Shown: piece by piece, positions 1 to 9,007 of the stretch
How the letters are laid out: every line of letters begins with the position of its first letter
How positions within the stretch are numbered: position 1 is the first letter of the stretch
From: Polymorphobacter multimanifer
GTDB taxonomy: Bacteria; Pseudomonadota; Alphaproteobacteria; Sphingomonadales; Sphingomonadaceae
Assembly: GCF_014205635.1 (NCBI RefSeq)
Contig: NZ_JACIIV010000001.1
Coordinates: forward strand, 124,001 to 188,000
DNA length: 64,000 nt
Direction of reading: 5' to 3'
Program-made: the position numbers and the translations under genes
Notes under the pieces: model-generated
What the model was told of the DNA's origin: nothing
The model's database searches: none
What the model saw: the letters and a program-made list of their open reading frames with translations, nothing else

Positions 1-149
1 CGCTGCTGCCCGAGGAGGGCAGTGCACAAGTGGCGGCGTTGCTGGCGGCGCGGCCCGACTTCAAGGGCTTGGGCGAGGAAGTGCTGCTGACGCCGCAGCA
101 GCATGGCTGCGACGGATTCAGCATTACAAGCGTGTTGCGAATCAGCTAG
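1..149 (+). CDS. C-terminal end of an RsmB-like 16S rRNA m5C methyltransferase (partial)
   Basis: An open frame enters from the left edge (first full codon at 3) and stops with TAG at 147-149, leaving about 48 residues. The tail reads LLTPQQHGCDGFSITSVLRIS. The pattern 'LTP...HG-DGF...' followed by a short strand is the usual C-terminus of RsmB/Fmu-family methyltransferases, where the last strand of the Rossmann domain closes the protein. The SAM-binding motifs and catalytic cysteines lie outside the window, so the family call rests on this short tail only. It is on the same strand as, and 30 bp before, the TPR gene. Confidence 0.6.
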   Translation, partial: LLPEEGSAQVAALLAARPDFKGLGEEVLLTPQQHGCDGFSITSVLRIS

Positions 150-179
150 TCTCCGTGGCGGGGATTGGGAGACGCCTGA

Positions 180-671
180 ATGTTCAAACCAGTTTTGCTT
201 CTGACGGTCGCGTTGATGACCGCAACCGCAGCACCTGCCGCCCTTCGTGACGATATTCTCAAACCGCAGTCGGTGCGTATGGCCGAAATCGGCCGTGCGG
301 CGCTTGCCAAGGGCGAAGCGCAGGCGGCGATCGATGCCTTCGAGGCGGCGATCGCGTCCGATCCCAAGAATGTCGGCGCCTATAACGGGATTGCCATGGG
401 CTATGAACGGCTCGGCCTGCCCGGCAAGGCTGTGAAATTCTACCGCGAGGCGCTGGCGCTCAACCCTTCCGATCTGTCGGCGCTCGAAGGCCAGGGCAAG
501 GCGCTGATCGCGCGCGGCGCCACGGCGAGGGCGCAGATCAATCTCGCGCGCATCAAGGCACTGTGCAAGACCGAATGCGAGCCGGCCAGCCGGCTGCAGG
601 CGGCGCTGAGCAACGCGACCACAGTCGCTGCGGCCGCACCGGCTCCGGACAAGCCGCAAGCCAACAACTGA
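180..671 (+). CDS. Secreted tetratricopeptide-repeat protein
   Basis: 163 residues. The N-terminus (about 1-21) is a typical Sec signal peptide, with FKP then a hydrophobic LLLTVALMTATAAPAA stretch. Residues about 33-130 hold TPR helices; motifs such as AQAAIDAFEAAIASDPKNVGAYNGIAMGYERLG and the following FYREALALNPSDLSALEGQGKALI line up as consecutive 34-residue units. The tail is Ala/Pro-rich and ends in N. Two cysteines (KALCKTECEP) could form a disulfide in the periplasm. TPR proteins act as scaffolds, so no enzymatic role is proposed. A GGGAG Shine-Dalgarno lies before the ATG. The gene converges with rsmA, whose stop is 6 bp away, and no terminator is visible between them. Confidence 0.8.
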   Translation: MFKPVLLLTVALMTATAAPAALRDDILKPQSVRMAEIGRAALAKGEAQAAIDAFEAAIASDPKNVGAYNGIAMGYERLGLPGKAVKFYREALALNPSDLSALEGQGKALIARGATARAQINLARIKALCKTECEPASRLQAALSNATTVAAAAPAPDKPQANN

Positions 672-676
672 GCTTG

Positions 677-1498
677 TCAGAGCAGCGCGGCGGCTGCGGC
701 CCACGCGCTGACGGGGACCGTTTCGGCACGCGCCTCGGGCAATATCCCCTGCGCCTCGAGTGCTTCCAGCGCACCGGGCAGCCCGCGCAGGCTGGCGCGC
801 AACATCTTGCGGCGTTGCCCGAATCCGGCGGCAGTGAGCGCCGACAGCTTTGCCGGTGTGGCGCTCGACATTGCGCTGGTCGGCACGAGATGGACGACTG
901 CGGATTCGACTTTGGGAGCGGGAATGAAGGCGCGCGGTGGCACGGTGAAGGCGATCCTTGCCGTGGTGCGCCACTGGGCGAGCACCGACAGCCGGCCATA
1001 GGCGCTGCTGCCGGGGGCAGCGACGAGGCGCTGCGCCACTTCCTTCTGGAACATCAGGGTGAGGCTTGCCCACCAGGGCGGCCAGGCTTCGCTGCTGAGC
1101 CAGCCGGTGAGAAGGGCGGTGCCGATGTTGTAGGGCAGGTTGGCGACGATGTGCGCGCCCTCACCGGCGAGCGAGGCGGCATCGACGGTCATGGCATCGG
1201 CATCGACCACGCGCAGCCGGCCGCCGGCGGCTTCGGCGAGTTCGGCAAGTGCGGGAATGGCGCGATCGTCCCGCTCGACGGCCACGACATTGGCGCCGGC
1301 GCGGAGCAGCGCGCGAGTGAGGCCGCCGGGGCCGGGGCCGACCTCATAAACAGTGCGGCCTTCGAGCGGGCCGGGAACGCGGGCAATCCGATCGAGCAGA
1401 TTGCCGTCGAACAGGAAGTTCTGGCCGAGCGATTTCTTCGCATTGAGGCCGTGCCGCGCGATAACCTCGCGCAGCGGCGGCAGCGTGTCGAGGCTCAA
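677..1498 (-). CDS. rsmA: 16S rRNA (adenine1518-N6/adenine1519-N6)-dimethyltransferase RsmA (KsgA)
   Basis: 273 residues with a TTG start at 1498, chosen because TTGA overlaps the TGA stop of pdxA by 4 bp and gives the usual RsmA N-terminus, directly before KKSLGQNFL. The frame stays open further upstream, but that part is only a shadow of pdxA. Visible motifs are SLGQNFL near the N-terminus, the SAM-binding loop YEVGPGPGGLTRALL, the acidic VERDDR at the end of strand 2, and the catalytic NLPY (NLPYNIGTALL). The enzyme dimethylates two adjacent adenines in helix 45 of 16S rRNA late in 30S assembly; loss gives kasugamycin resistance in other bacteria. It is the last gene of the lptD-surA-pdxA-rsmA operon, the same order as in Escherichia coli. 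Confidence 0.95.
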   Translation of the reverse strand: MSLDTLPPLREVIARHGLNAKKSLGQNFLFDGNLLDRIARVPGPLEGRTVYEVGPGPGGLTRALLRAGANVVAVERDDRAIPALAELAEAAGGRLRVVDADAMTVDAASLAGEGAHIVANLPYNIGTALLTGWLSSEAWPPWWASLTLMFQKEVAQRLVAAPGSSAYGRLSVLAQWRTTARIAFTVPPRAFIPAPKVESAVVHLVPTSAMSSATPAKLSALTAAGFGQRRKMLRASLRGLPGALEALEAQGILPEARAETVPVSAWAAAAALL

Positions 1499-2523
1499 GC
1501 CGCGGCTGCCGCAGCGTTGGCGGCGAGCAGCCGGCGCGCGGCGCATTCGCCAGCGAGACGGATGGCGGCAATCATGGCGCCCGGGGTGGCCTGGCCAGTG
1601 CCGGCAATGGAGAATGCAGTGCCGTGATCGGGCGAGGTGCGGACGATCGGCAGGCCGAGCGTCGTGTTGACCCCATCGTCGAAGTGCAGCGTCTTGATCG
1701 GGATGAGCGCCTGGTCGTGATACATGCAAAGGGCTGCATCATAATGCTGGCGCGCGGCGGCGTGGAACATGGTGTCCGCCGCCAGCGGCCCGACGATGTT
1801 CATGCCCCCGGCCTGCAGCTCGGCGACGGCAGGAATGATGATCTCGGCTTCCTCGCGGCCGATGGTGGCGTTCTCCCCGGCATGGGGGTTGAGGCCGGCA
1901 ACGACGAGGCGCGGATGCTCGATGCCGAAATCGCGCTGGAGTGCGCGGCACAGCACGCGCGCACGGGTGATGATCAGCTCCTTGCAGATGAGGCGTGGCA
2001 CATCGGCAAGCGGCACGTGCACGGTCAAGGGAACGGTGCGCAGGCTGGGGCCAGCGAGCATCATCACTGCCCGTGCCGCCGCCACGCCGCAGCGTTCGGC
2101 GACGAATTCGGTCTGCCCCGGATAGGTGAAGCCGATCTGGTAGAGCTGCGCCTTGCTCACTGGGCCGGTGACGAGTGCCGAGGCCATGGCGGTGCGGGTG
2201 AGGCCGACGCCAAGTTCCAGACTGTCCAGCGCGCAGCGCGCGCCGGCGAGGTTGGGGTGGCCGGGAACGAGATCGCCGGGATCATCGACCTGCACCAGCG
2301 GCAGGGCGCGAGGGAATACGGAGAGGGCATCGCGGGGGTCTTCAAGGGTCTCGACGGGGCCGGACCAGACCGCAGCAAGGGCTCGGCGGTCCCCGATGGC
2401 GAAGAACGGCGGCAGGTGTTGCGCCTGGCGCGCATCCCAGGCCTTGGCGAGCACTTCCGGGCCGATGCCCGCCGGATCACCGAGCGATACGGCGATCGGA
2501 AAGGGCAGCGTCACACCCGGCAT
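1495..2523 (-). CDS. pdxA: 4-hydroxythreonine-4-phosphate dehydrogenase PdxA
   Basis: 342 residues, the usual PdxA length. It oxidises 4-phosphohydroxy-L-threonine with NAD(P)+ in the DXP-dependent pyridoxal-5'-phosphate pathway. Recognisable segments are AVSLGDPAGIGPEVLAKAW at the N-terminus, TGPVSKAQLYQIGFTYPGQTEF, the metal/substrate region (GLNPHAGENATIGREE) with its histidine, and MYHDQALIPIKTL plus LPIVRTSPDHGTAF near the C-terminus. The alanine-rich tail (AANAAAAAA) is species-specific. The ATG at 2523 overlaps the stop of surA by one base (TGATG), and its own stop overlaps the rsmA start, so the operon is translationally coupled. Confidence 0.96.
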   Translation of the reverse strand: MPGVTLPFPIAVSLGDPAGIGPEVLAKAWDARQAQHLPPFFAIGDRRALAAVWSGPVETLEDPRDALSVFPRALPLVQVDDPGDLVPGHPNLAGARCALDSLELGVGLTRTAMASALVTGPVSKAQLYQIGFTYPGQTEFVAERCGVAAARAVMMLAGPSLRTVPLTVHVPLADVPRLICKELIITRARVLCRALQRDFGIEHPRLVVAGLNPHAGENATIGREEAEIIIPAVAELQAGGMNIVGPLAADTMFHAAARQHYDAALCMYHDQALIPIKTLHFDDGVNTTLGLPIVRTSPDHGTAFSIAGTGQATPGAMIAAIRLAGECAARRLLAANAAAAAA

Positions 2524-3890
2524 CAGCGATAATCGACGATGGCATCCCGCCGCAGATCGCGCAGGTAGCGCCGGGCGCGCATGTTGACGCGCTCCTCGTT
2601 GAGCTGGGCATAGATCTGGTCGAAATTGGGCGCTGCCGCCTGGACGGCGCTGTCGTCGCGGCCGCAGAGCACCAGCACGCGCAGGCCCTCCTGCAGGCTG
2701 CCGAACGGCGGGGTGGCCTGGCCGATCGACAAATTGCCCATGATCTCGCGCAGCGCCTCGGGCAGGTCCTTGAGCTTGATGGCATCGTTGGTCGCCACTT
2801 CCGCCCCCAGACCGCGCGCCACTTCATCGGCGCGGCCGCAGCCGCCCATGGCCTGGGTGGCGGTCTGCAACTTCGTGACCAGCGCGCGCGCATCGTCCTG
2901 GCTGGTGGTGGCGGCGAGTGGCAGCGAAATCTGCTTCAGCGACAGCAGCGCCTCGTTGGGGTCGGCGGCAAGCACCTGGCGCTTTTCGAGCAGCGCCATG
3001 ATGGCGACGCCGCCGGGAACGCTGATCGGGTCCGACACGGCGGTGGCGGGGTTGCCCGGCGCCAGCGTGGTGACGACCGCGGCAACATTGTCGTTGAGCT
3101 GCTCGGCGCGGACCCAGCCGAGATCGCCGCCCACCCCGGCGGTGGAGGCTTCGGAAAACTGCCGGGCATAGGCCACGAACGAGGCGCCGGCGCGCACCTG
3201 CTGCACGATGCGCGTGGCATCGGCCATCACCTGCGGCGCGCTCTCGGGGGTGGCGGAGAGGAAGATCTCGCCCACATGGAACTCGTCCTTGCCCTTGGCG
3301 GCGTTAAGCCTGTCGATGAGCAGCTGCACCTCGTCATCACCGACATTGACCATCGGCTCGACCTTGCGGCGCAGCACGCGCGACCAGGCGAGCTCGCCCT
3401 TGATCTGCGCCTTGATCGACATCGGCGACGAGCCGGCATCGCGAAGATACTTCTCGAACTCGGGCGGGGTGCGCTTGAAATTCTGCGCCACCCGCGAATA
3501 GGCGCCCTCGATCTCGGCATCGGCGATGCGGATATCGTTCGACACGGCTTCCTGCACCTGCAGCTTCTCGTCGATGAGGTTGCGCAGCACCTGCAATCGC
3601 AACCGCGGGCGCTCGGCCTCGTCGACCCGGCCACCATTGGCGGCGATCACCAGCGCCAGTCGCTGGTCGATATCGGTGTCGGTGATCACGTCGCCGTTGA
3701 CGATCGCCTGGGCCTTGCGAAGCATCGGATCCGATTCCGCGAGCACAGAAATTTCGGCGAGATCGGAGAAATCGATCCCCGCGACGGGTGCGTCGGCAAG
3801 CTGGGCCGGTGCTGCCGCCGGGACTGCGAACAGGCCGGCGAGCCCGATCGACATGGCAACGGCAGACACGGAAGGACGAAACTTTGGCAT
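2523..3890 (-). CDS. surA: Periplasmic chaperone / peptidyl-prolyl isomerase SurA
   Basis: 455 residues. An N-terminal signal peptide (to about residue 30, ending AAAPAQ) is followed by the SurA N-domain (residues about 60-180: AQAIVNGDVITDTDIDQRLAL, then LRNLIDEKLQVQEA) and a parvulin PPIase domain at about 205-310 (FHVGEIFLSA ... FSEASTAGVGGDLGW). A second, weaker parvulin-like region and the C-terminal helix follow (ARRYLRDLRRDAIVDYR). SurA escorts unfolded beta-barrel proteins across the periplasm to the BAM complex, and LptD is its best-known client. Here lptD is the gene immediately upstream, 93 bp away. The stop overlaps the pdxA start by one base. Confidence 0.93.
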   Translation of the reverse strand: MPKFRPSVSAVAMSIGLAGLFAVPAAAPAQLADAPVAGIDFSDLAEISVLAESDPMLRKAQAIVNGDVITDTDIDQRLALVIAANGGRVDEAERPRLRLQVLRNLIDEKLQVQEAVSNDIRIADAEIEGAYSRVAQNFKRTPPEFEKYLRDAGSSPMSIKAQIKGELAWSRVLRRKVEPMVNVGDDEVQLLIDRLNAAKGKDEFHVGEIFLSATPESAPQVMADATRIVQQVRAGASFVAYARQFSEASTAGVGGDLGWVRAEQLNDNVAAVVTTLAPGNPATAVSDPISVPGGVAIMALLEKRQVLAADPNEALLSLKQISLPLAATTSQDDARALVTKLQTATQAMGGCGRADEVARGLGAEVATNDAIKLKDLPEALREIMGNLSIGQATPPFGSLQEGLRVLVLCGRDDSAVQAAAPNFDQIYAQLNEERVNMRARRYLRDLRRDAIVDYR

Positions 3891-3983
3891 CGGGTCGGAG
3901 TTCCTCTCAGCGTCGCTCTAGCGCAACCGCAGCAAACGCGCAAAGCGGGCGATAGTGTTGTCTCGCTGAATTGCGCCTTAAGG

Positions 3984-6380
3984 CTAACGGCCCAATGTCT
4001 TGAACGACAAGGTGAGCTGGAAAGTGTTGCCGGCGCGGAAGTCGCGGTCCGAAATCAGGTCCCGCCGCCAGGACAGGCCGAAGCGGAAGCATTCATCCTC
4101 ATATTCGGCACCGATGCGGTGGCGGATGAAGCTGAAGCCGTCTCCGACCGCCGCCGGATTGTCGCGCTTCGTGGTGAGATCGACCACCGCCGAGCCATAG
4201 AGCGACCAGAAGCGCGCGAATGCCACGCGGCCGCCGGCGCGCAGCTCCGACCGATCCTCCAGGTCTTCGAGCGCAACCTGGCGGTTGAGCCGCAGATAGC
4301 CGATGGTGGCGTAGGTGCGCTGGTTGCCGATGGCGACATCGATTTCGTTGCGGCGCACGGAAAAGCTGTTGCGATCGAGCCGGAAGCGGTGGGTGATTTC
4401 GAAAAGCCCGCCGAGCTTGAGGTTGGTGCGGCCGACGAAATCCGAAAGCCGGTCGTCGAGACCGGTGCCGGGCGGAAAATCACCCGCGCGGCCGAGCTGG
4501 TCGGTGGCGAAGGTCCAGCTCTGGCCGATTTCGGAGCGCAGCGCCACGCCGGGGCGGTCGAGCGTGTAGCCCACGCCATAGGTGACTCGCGAACCGCCCT
4601 CGAACTGGTCATAGCCGGGGAAGCGGTTGAGCTCGAACAGGCTGATGTCCTCCAGCTCGATGGCGCGGCTGTCCTCATTGGGGAAGCCGGCGTTGTTCTG
4701 GTTGGGCTTGAGCACGAATTGCACGCGCGGCGTGACCGTCTGGGTGCCGCCGAAGGCATTGCCGGCAAAGGGCCATTCGACATCGACCGCGGCCACGGGG
4801 ATGGCGCGGGTGTTGATGCCTGCGTCCCCGGCATAGGCAGGCAGCGTCGCCAGTTGCGGGTCCATGACATTGTAGATGTCCCCGCGCATCAAGGCGGTGC
4901 CGGTGATGCGATGGCCGAGCGATGTGAAGATGCTGCGATCCCAGCGGACGAAGGCGAGGGCGCGCTGGATCGACTGGCCATCGGTGCGGGTGAGCGCCAG
5001 CGAATTGGCGCCGACATGCATCCGCCCGCCGAGCACCGGATCGGACGGCCGCCAATCATATTCGATGACCGGCAGCACGAAGGGCATTTCGCCGGCGGTG
5101 TCGGTGACGCGAAGGCCCTGGAAGGCGAGGGCGGAAACCGAGAAATAGCTGTCGGTGCCGAAGCGCTCGAGCGCGTAGCTCGAGCGCAGCGTATCGTCGA
5201 AATCGAGATCGTAGCGGCGGTTGAAGGTATCGTCGGTGGTGAGGCGCACCGAGAAGGTGGAGCGCCAGCTGCTGCTGTGCTGGAACCGGCCCTTGACGCC
5301 GAGATAGCCGCGGAAACGGTCCCCGCGATCGACCTCGGTGACGTTGTCGGCAGCGAATTCGGTGAGCCGGGCGTAGGTGAAGAAGCCATCGACCTGCACC
5401 GGACCGCCGCCGAACAGCCGCCGTGCCTGCACCTGCATGGCCGGTGCCGCAGCGCTGTAGAGCCAGGGGGTGATGGTGACATCGCGGTCCGGCGCCAGCG
5501 CCAGATGGAAGGGCAGCCCGAGCCCGAGCCCAAGCTGCCGCTGGAACTTGATGTTGGGCATGAGCAGCCCGGTCACGCGCTCGGCCTCGCCATCGGGATG
5601 CGAGAAATTGGGCAGGTAGAAGATCGGGATGCCGAACATCTCCAGCCGGGCGTTCTTGTAGCTGATGCGGTGCCGCTCGGTGTCGTAGCGCACCTGGGTG
5701 GCGAGCAGCTTCCAGACCGGCTCCTGCGGGCAGCCTTCGGCATCGGTGACGGCGCAGGGCGAATAAACCGCCCGGCGCAGCGTGATGAGCCGGCCATTGC
5801 GCGATCCCCCGCGCGCCGCGAGCCGACCACCGTCGTTGAGGACCAGCAGCAGGTTCTCGATGGCGCCATCGCGCAGCGAATCGGTAAGGTCGAGGCTTTC
5901 GGCAAACAGCTGGTTGCCTTCGGGATCGATGCTGACGACGTTGCCGCGGGCCGCGACGGCGCCGGTGGCGCGATCATATTCGATGCGTTCGGCGGTCAGC
6001 CGCCAGGCATCGCGTCGCAGCTCGACGGCGCCGGCGGCGGTGATGATGTTGCCGGTTTCATCGACCTCCATCTGGTCGGCGGCAAATTCGATGATGTCGC
6101 CCGGGGCGATCACATCGCCCCCATCTCTGGGTTGTGCGATCACATCGCCCCCATCTCTGGGTTGTGCGATCACATCGCCCCCATCTCTGGGTTGCGCGAT
6201 CACATCGCCCCCATCTCTGGGTTGCGCGATGATATTGTCGTCAACGCCGGGTTGCGCGGTCGGCGCTTCGGGCACGGGGCGCACCTCCTGGGCCTGCAGC
6301 GAAACAGGCAGGGCAAGCACGACCGACGCCAGCAGGGCGGGACGCAACGAACACAAGCGGGGCGAGGGGCGAACGTCCAC
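3984..6380 (-). CDS. lptD: LPS-assembly protein LptD (OstA/Imp)
   Basis: 798 residues from a GTG at 6380; an AAGG sits 7 bases before it, and this start puts a signal peptide (residues about 8-30, ending SLQAQ) at the N-terminus. An ATG at 6437 is the alternative. After the signal comes a low-complexity linker with four copies of IAQPRDGGDV (residues about 51-90), then the OstA/LptA-like jellyroll (IIEFAADQMEVDETG, ERIEYDRATGAVAARGNVV) and a large C-terminal beta-barrel ending in an aromatic-rich strand (FQLTLSFKTLGR). LptD with LptE inserts lipopolysaccharide into the outer leaflet of the outer membrane. It heads the operon with surA, pdxA and rsmA and is divergent from pepA. Confidence 0.93.
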   Translation of the reverse strand: MDVRPSPRLCSLRPALLASVVLALPVSLQAQEVRPVPEAPTAQPGVDDNIIAQPRDGGDVIAQPRDGGDVIAQPRDGGDVIAQPRDGGDVIAPGDIIEFAADQMEVDETGNIITAAGAVELRRDAWRLTAERIEYDRATGAVAARGNVVSIDPEGNQLFAESLDLTDSLRDGAIENLLLVLNDGGRLAARGGSRNGRLITLRRAVYSPCAVTDAEGCPQEPVWKLLATQVRYDTERHRISYKNARLEMFGIPIFYLPNFSHPDGEAERVTGLLMPNIKFQRQLGLGLGLPFHLALAPDRDVTITPWLYSAAAPAMQVQARRLFGGGPVQVDGFFTYARLTEFAADNVTEVDRGDRFRGYLGVKGRFQHSSSWRSTFSVRLTTDDTFNRRYDLDFDDTLRSSYALERFGTDSYFSVSALAFQGLRVTDTAGEMPFVLPVIEYDWRPSDPVLGGRMHVGANSLALTRTDGQSIQRALAFVRWDRSIFTSLGHRITGTALMRGDIYNVMDPQLATLPAYAGDAGINTRAIPVAAVDVEWPFAGNAFGGTQTVTPRVQFVLKPNQNNAGFPNEDSRAIELEDISLFELNRFPGYDQFEGGSRVTYGVGYTLDRPGVALRSEIGQSWTFATDQLGRAGDFPPGTGLDDRLSDFVGRTNLKLGGLFEITHRFRLDRNSFSVRRNEIDVAIGNQRTYATIGYLRLNRQVALEDLEDRSELRAGGRVAFARFWSLYGSAVVDLTTKRDNPAAVGDGFSFIRHRIGAEYEDECFRFGLSWRRDLISDRDFRAGNTFQLTLSFKTLGR
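6106..6225 (-). repeat. Four perfect 30-bp tandem repeats inside lptD
   Basis: Copies run 6106-6135, 6136-6165, 6166-6195 and 6196-6225. They are identical except for the last base (t,t,c,c on the plus strand), a synonymous change. Each encodes the ten residues IAQPRDGGDV in a periplasmic linker between the LptD signal peptide and the jellyroll. A partial unit flanks the array on both sides. Confidence 0.97.
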
Positions 6381-6508
6381 GCCGCGAGCCTTAGCGAGGG
6401 CTGCGGCGTGCGTCCACCACCGCTGTGCTGTGGCCATTTGCGGTTGGACAGGCGGCGGATGGGCGGCATAAGCCCATGGACAGGCTTTGACACGAGGATG
6501 ATGTTCCA

Positions 6509-8023
6509 GTGACCACCGAAAACACGATCGAGATCGGCTTTGCGTCCAGCGCAGCCCCACAGGCGCATGTCGTGCTGGTCAACGCGGCCGACATGAAGGC
6601 TGCGGCACTCACCGGTCCTGCGGGCGCGATCGATGCCGCTGGCGGCGGCGCCCTGCTGCGGGCGTTGACGAGCGGACGTTTCGAAGGCGAGGCTGCGGCG
6701 CTGGTGGAAATCCTGGCTCCGGCCGGGGTCGATGCCGCCCGGTTGCTCGTGGCGGGCACGGGCCCCGCGGACAAGGCGGATGCGGCGGTGTTCGAGAAGA
6801 TCGGCGCGGCGATCGTCGGGCGCTTCATCACCAGTGGCGTCGAGCGGGTGCGGATCGACATGGCGGGCGTGGTGGGCGCCATCCCGCTGGCCGAAGCGGC
6901 TGCGCATGTGGCGATGGGTGCCAAGCTGCGCGGCTGGCGCTTCGACAAGTATCGCACGACGGTGAAGCCCAAGGCCAAGCCGACGCTTGGCGCGATCGAG
7001 ATTGTGGGTGCCGAAGGCGCCGAGGCGTTCTTCGCACCGCTGGCCGGCATTGCCGATGGCGTGGCGCGCACCCGGGCGCTGGTGAGCGAGCCGGCGAACA
7101 TCATCTACCCCGAGAGCTTCGTCGAGCACTCGATGGACCTGGCCGAACTGGGCGTGGAGCTGACCGTGCTCGACGAGGCCGAGATGGCGGCGCTCGGCAT
7201 GGGCGCGCTGCTCGGCGTGGCGCAGGGGTCGGTGCGCAAGCCGCGAATCCTGGCGATGCGCTGGAACGGGCTGGAGGGGGATTCGACCCCCGTGGTTCTG
7301 ATCGGCAAGGGCGTGACCTTCGACACCGGCGGCATTTCGATCAAGCCCGCTGGCGGCATGGAGGACATGAAGTGGGACATGGGGGGTGCCGGGACCGTGA
7401 CCGGTGCCATGCACGCCCTGGCAGCGCGCAAGGCGCGGGCGCATGTGGTGGGCATCGTCGGGCTTGTCGAGAACATGCCCGACGGCAATGCCCAGCGCCC
7501 CGGCGATGTGGTGCGCACGATGGACGGGCAGACCGTCGAGGTGATCAACACCGATGCCGAAGGCCGGCTGGTGCTGTGCGACGTGATCGCCTGGGCACAA
7601 TCGGTGTACAAGCCCGAGGTGATCGTCGACCTGGCGACGCTGACCGGGGCAATCATCGTCAGCCTGGGCACCGAATATGCCGGGCTCTTCTCGAACGACG
7701 ACGGGCTGGCGGCGCAGCTGACCGCGGCGGGCACTGCGGTGGGCGACAAGCTGTGGCGGATGCCGCTCGGCGAGCCCTATGACAAGGCGATCAACAGCGA
7801 CATTGCCGACATGAAGAATGTGGGGCCGCGCGAGGGCGGGTCGATCACGGCCGCACAGTTCATCAAGCGCTTCATCAAGCCGGGGGTGAAATGGGCGCAT
7901 CTCGATGTGGCGGGCGTGGTGTGGACCTCCAAGGCGCTGCCGCTGGTGGACAAGGGCGCCACCGGCTTCGGCGTGCGGTTGCTCGATCGCTTCGTGGCGG
8001 ACAATTTCGAGACGCGTGACTGA
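6509..8023 (+). CDS. pepA: Leucyl aminopeptidase PepA (M17 family)
   Basis: 504 residues from a GTG start. The C-terminal catalytic domain carries the M17 signatures: VTFDTGGISIKPAGGMEDMK (metal ligands Lys/Asp), and NTDAEGRLVLCD, which holds the metal-binding Asp-Ala-Glu and the catalytic Arg. The N-terminal domain (about 1-170) is the less conserved macrodomain-like part. The enzyme removes N-terminal residues from peptides using two divalent metal ions; in some bacteria PepA also binds DNA in site-specific recombination and pyrimidine control, which cannot be judged here. holC follows after 3 bp, as commonly seen for pepA-holC. Confidence 0.95.
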   Translation: MTTENTIEIGFASSAAPQAHVVLVNAADMKAAALTGPAGAIDAAGGGALLRALTSGRFEGEAAALVEILAPAGVDAARLLVAGTGPADKADAAVFEKIGAAIVGRFITSGVERVRIDMAGVVGAIPLAEAAAHVAMGAKLRGWRFDKYRTTVKPKAKPTLGAIEIVGAEGAEAFFAPLAGIADGVARTRALVSEPANIIYPESFVEHSMDLAELGVELTVLDEAEMAALGMGALLGVAQGSVRKPRILAMRWNGLEGDSTPVVLIGKGVTFDTGGISIKPAGGMEDMKWDMGGAGTVTGAMHALAARKARAHVVGIVGLVENMPDGNAQRPGDVVRTMDGQTVEVINTDAEGRLVLCDVIAWAQSVYKPEVIVDLATLTGAIIVSLGTEYAGLFSNDDGLAAQLTAAGTAVGDKLWRMPLGEPYDKAINSDIADMKNVGPREGGSITAAQFIKRFIKPGVKWAHLDVAGVVWTSKALPLVDKGATGFGVRLLDRFVADNFETRD

Positions 8024-8026
8024 TCG

Positions 8027-8476
8027 ATGATCATCGGCTTCTACCAGCTGCTCACCCGGCCGGTGGAGGCGGTGCTGCCGCAGCTTGTGGTCAAGGCGCT
8101 CGAGGCCGGCCATCGGCTGCTGGTGCGCAGCGATGATGCCGCGCTGCTGGCGAGGCTCGATGCCTTGCTGTGGGACTTTGCGCCTGCCAGCTTCGTGCCG
8201 CACGGGCGTGTCGATGCGCTGGCCCCCGAGCGGGTGGCGAGCCAGCCGGTGCTGCTCGGAGCGGAATGGCCGGCGGCGAATGGCGCCGACTTTCTGATGC
8301 AGATCGGCGATGATCTCCCCGATGCGCTTGACGGGCTCAAGCGAGCGGCGTTCCTGTTCGGCGAAAACGAGCTGGAGACGGCGCGGGCGCGTTGGCGAAC
8401 GGTGAAGGCGCTTGCCGGCATGGAGCCCGCCTATTGGCGCGAAGGCAGCGGTGGGCGGTTCGAGAAGGTTGCCTGA
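8027..8476 (+). CDS. holC: DNA polymerase III chi subunit HolC
   Basis: 149 residues, usual for HolC. The pattern [30 protein letters not shown], then [14 protein letters not shown], and [28 protein letters not shown] matches the chi-subunit fold. Chi binds psi in the clamp loader and the C-terminal tail of single-stranded-DNA-binding protein, linking the holoenzyme to SSB-coated lagging strand. It lies 3 bp after pepA and is probably cotranscribed with it. Confidence 0.93.
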   Translation: MIIGFYQLLTRPVEAVLPQLVVKALEAGHRLLVRSDDAALLARLDALLWDFAPASFVPHGRVDALAPERVASQPVLLGAEWPAANGADFLMQIGDDLPDALDGLKRAAFLFGENELETARARWRTVKALAGMEPAYWREGSGGRFEKVA

Positions 8477-8532
8477 ACGCGCAACTTTGCCTAAAGCGCC
8501 CGCAATCCCCACTCAGACGACAGGACATTCCC

Positions 8533-8955
8533 ATGGCGGTCACCCGCACCTTTTCGATCATCAAGCCAGATGCCACGCGCCGCAACATCACCGGCAAGGT
8601 GAATGCCATGATCGAGGGTGCCGGCCTGCGCATCGTGGCGCAGAAGCGCCTGCAGCTGACCCAGGCACAGGCCGAAGGCTTTTATGCCGTCCATAGCGAG
8701 CGCGGCTTCTTCGGCGAGCTGGTTGCGTTCATGATTTCTGGCCCGGTGGTGGTGCAGGTGCTCGAGGGCGAGGATGCGGTTCCTGCCTATCGCGCCATCA
8801 TGGGCGCCACCAACCCCGCCAATGCCGATGCCGGCACCATCCGCAAGGAACTGGCCGAGTCGATCGAAGCCAACACCGTGCACGGTTCGGATTCGGACGA
8901 GAATGCCGCAATCGAGATCGCCTATTTCTTCGCGCCGACCGAAATCGCTGCCTGA
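8533..8955 (+). CDS. ndk: Nucleoside-diphosphate kinase Ndk
   Basis: 140 residues from the ATG at 8533, the normal family length; the frame is open further upstream but that part overlaps holC and has no homology. [14 protein letters not shown] at the N-terminus and NTVHGSDS around His117, the phosphorylated catalytic histidine, identify the family. It transfers the gamma-phosphate of ATP to other nucleoside diphosphates. A terminator follows directly. Confidence 0.97.
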   Translation: MAVTRTFSIIKPDATRRNITGKVNAMIEGAGLRIVAQKRLQLTQAQAEGFYAVHSERGFFGELVAFMISGPVVVQVLEGEDAVPAYRAIMGATNPANADAGTIRKELAESIEANTVHGSDSDENAAIEIAYFFAPTEIAA

Positions 8956-8976
8956 AGTTTCGCGCAAAGCGAATTG

Positions 8977-9007
8977 AAAAGCCTTGGGTAGCGCCGGGGC
9001 TTTTTTA
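8977..9007. terminator. Rho-independent terminator shared by ndk and purN
   Basis: AAAAGCC (8977-8983) pairs with GGCTTTT (8998-9004), followed by a T run on the plus strand and, read from the other side, also giving T residues. It lies between the convergent ndk and purN stops and can serve both. Confidence 0.75.

Noticed and set aside
6106-6225. CRISPR-like array
   Set aside because: The 30-bp units are contiguous with no spacers and in frame inside lptD.
3276-6512. A 1078-residue open frame antisense to surA and lptD
   Set aside because: It lies wholly opposite two well-supported genes, has no recognisable domain, and long antisense frames are common in high-GC DNA.
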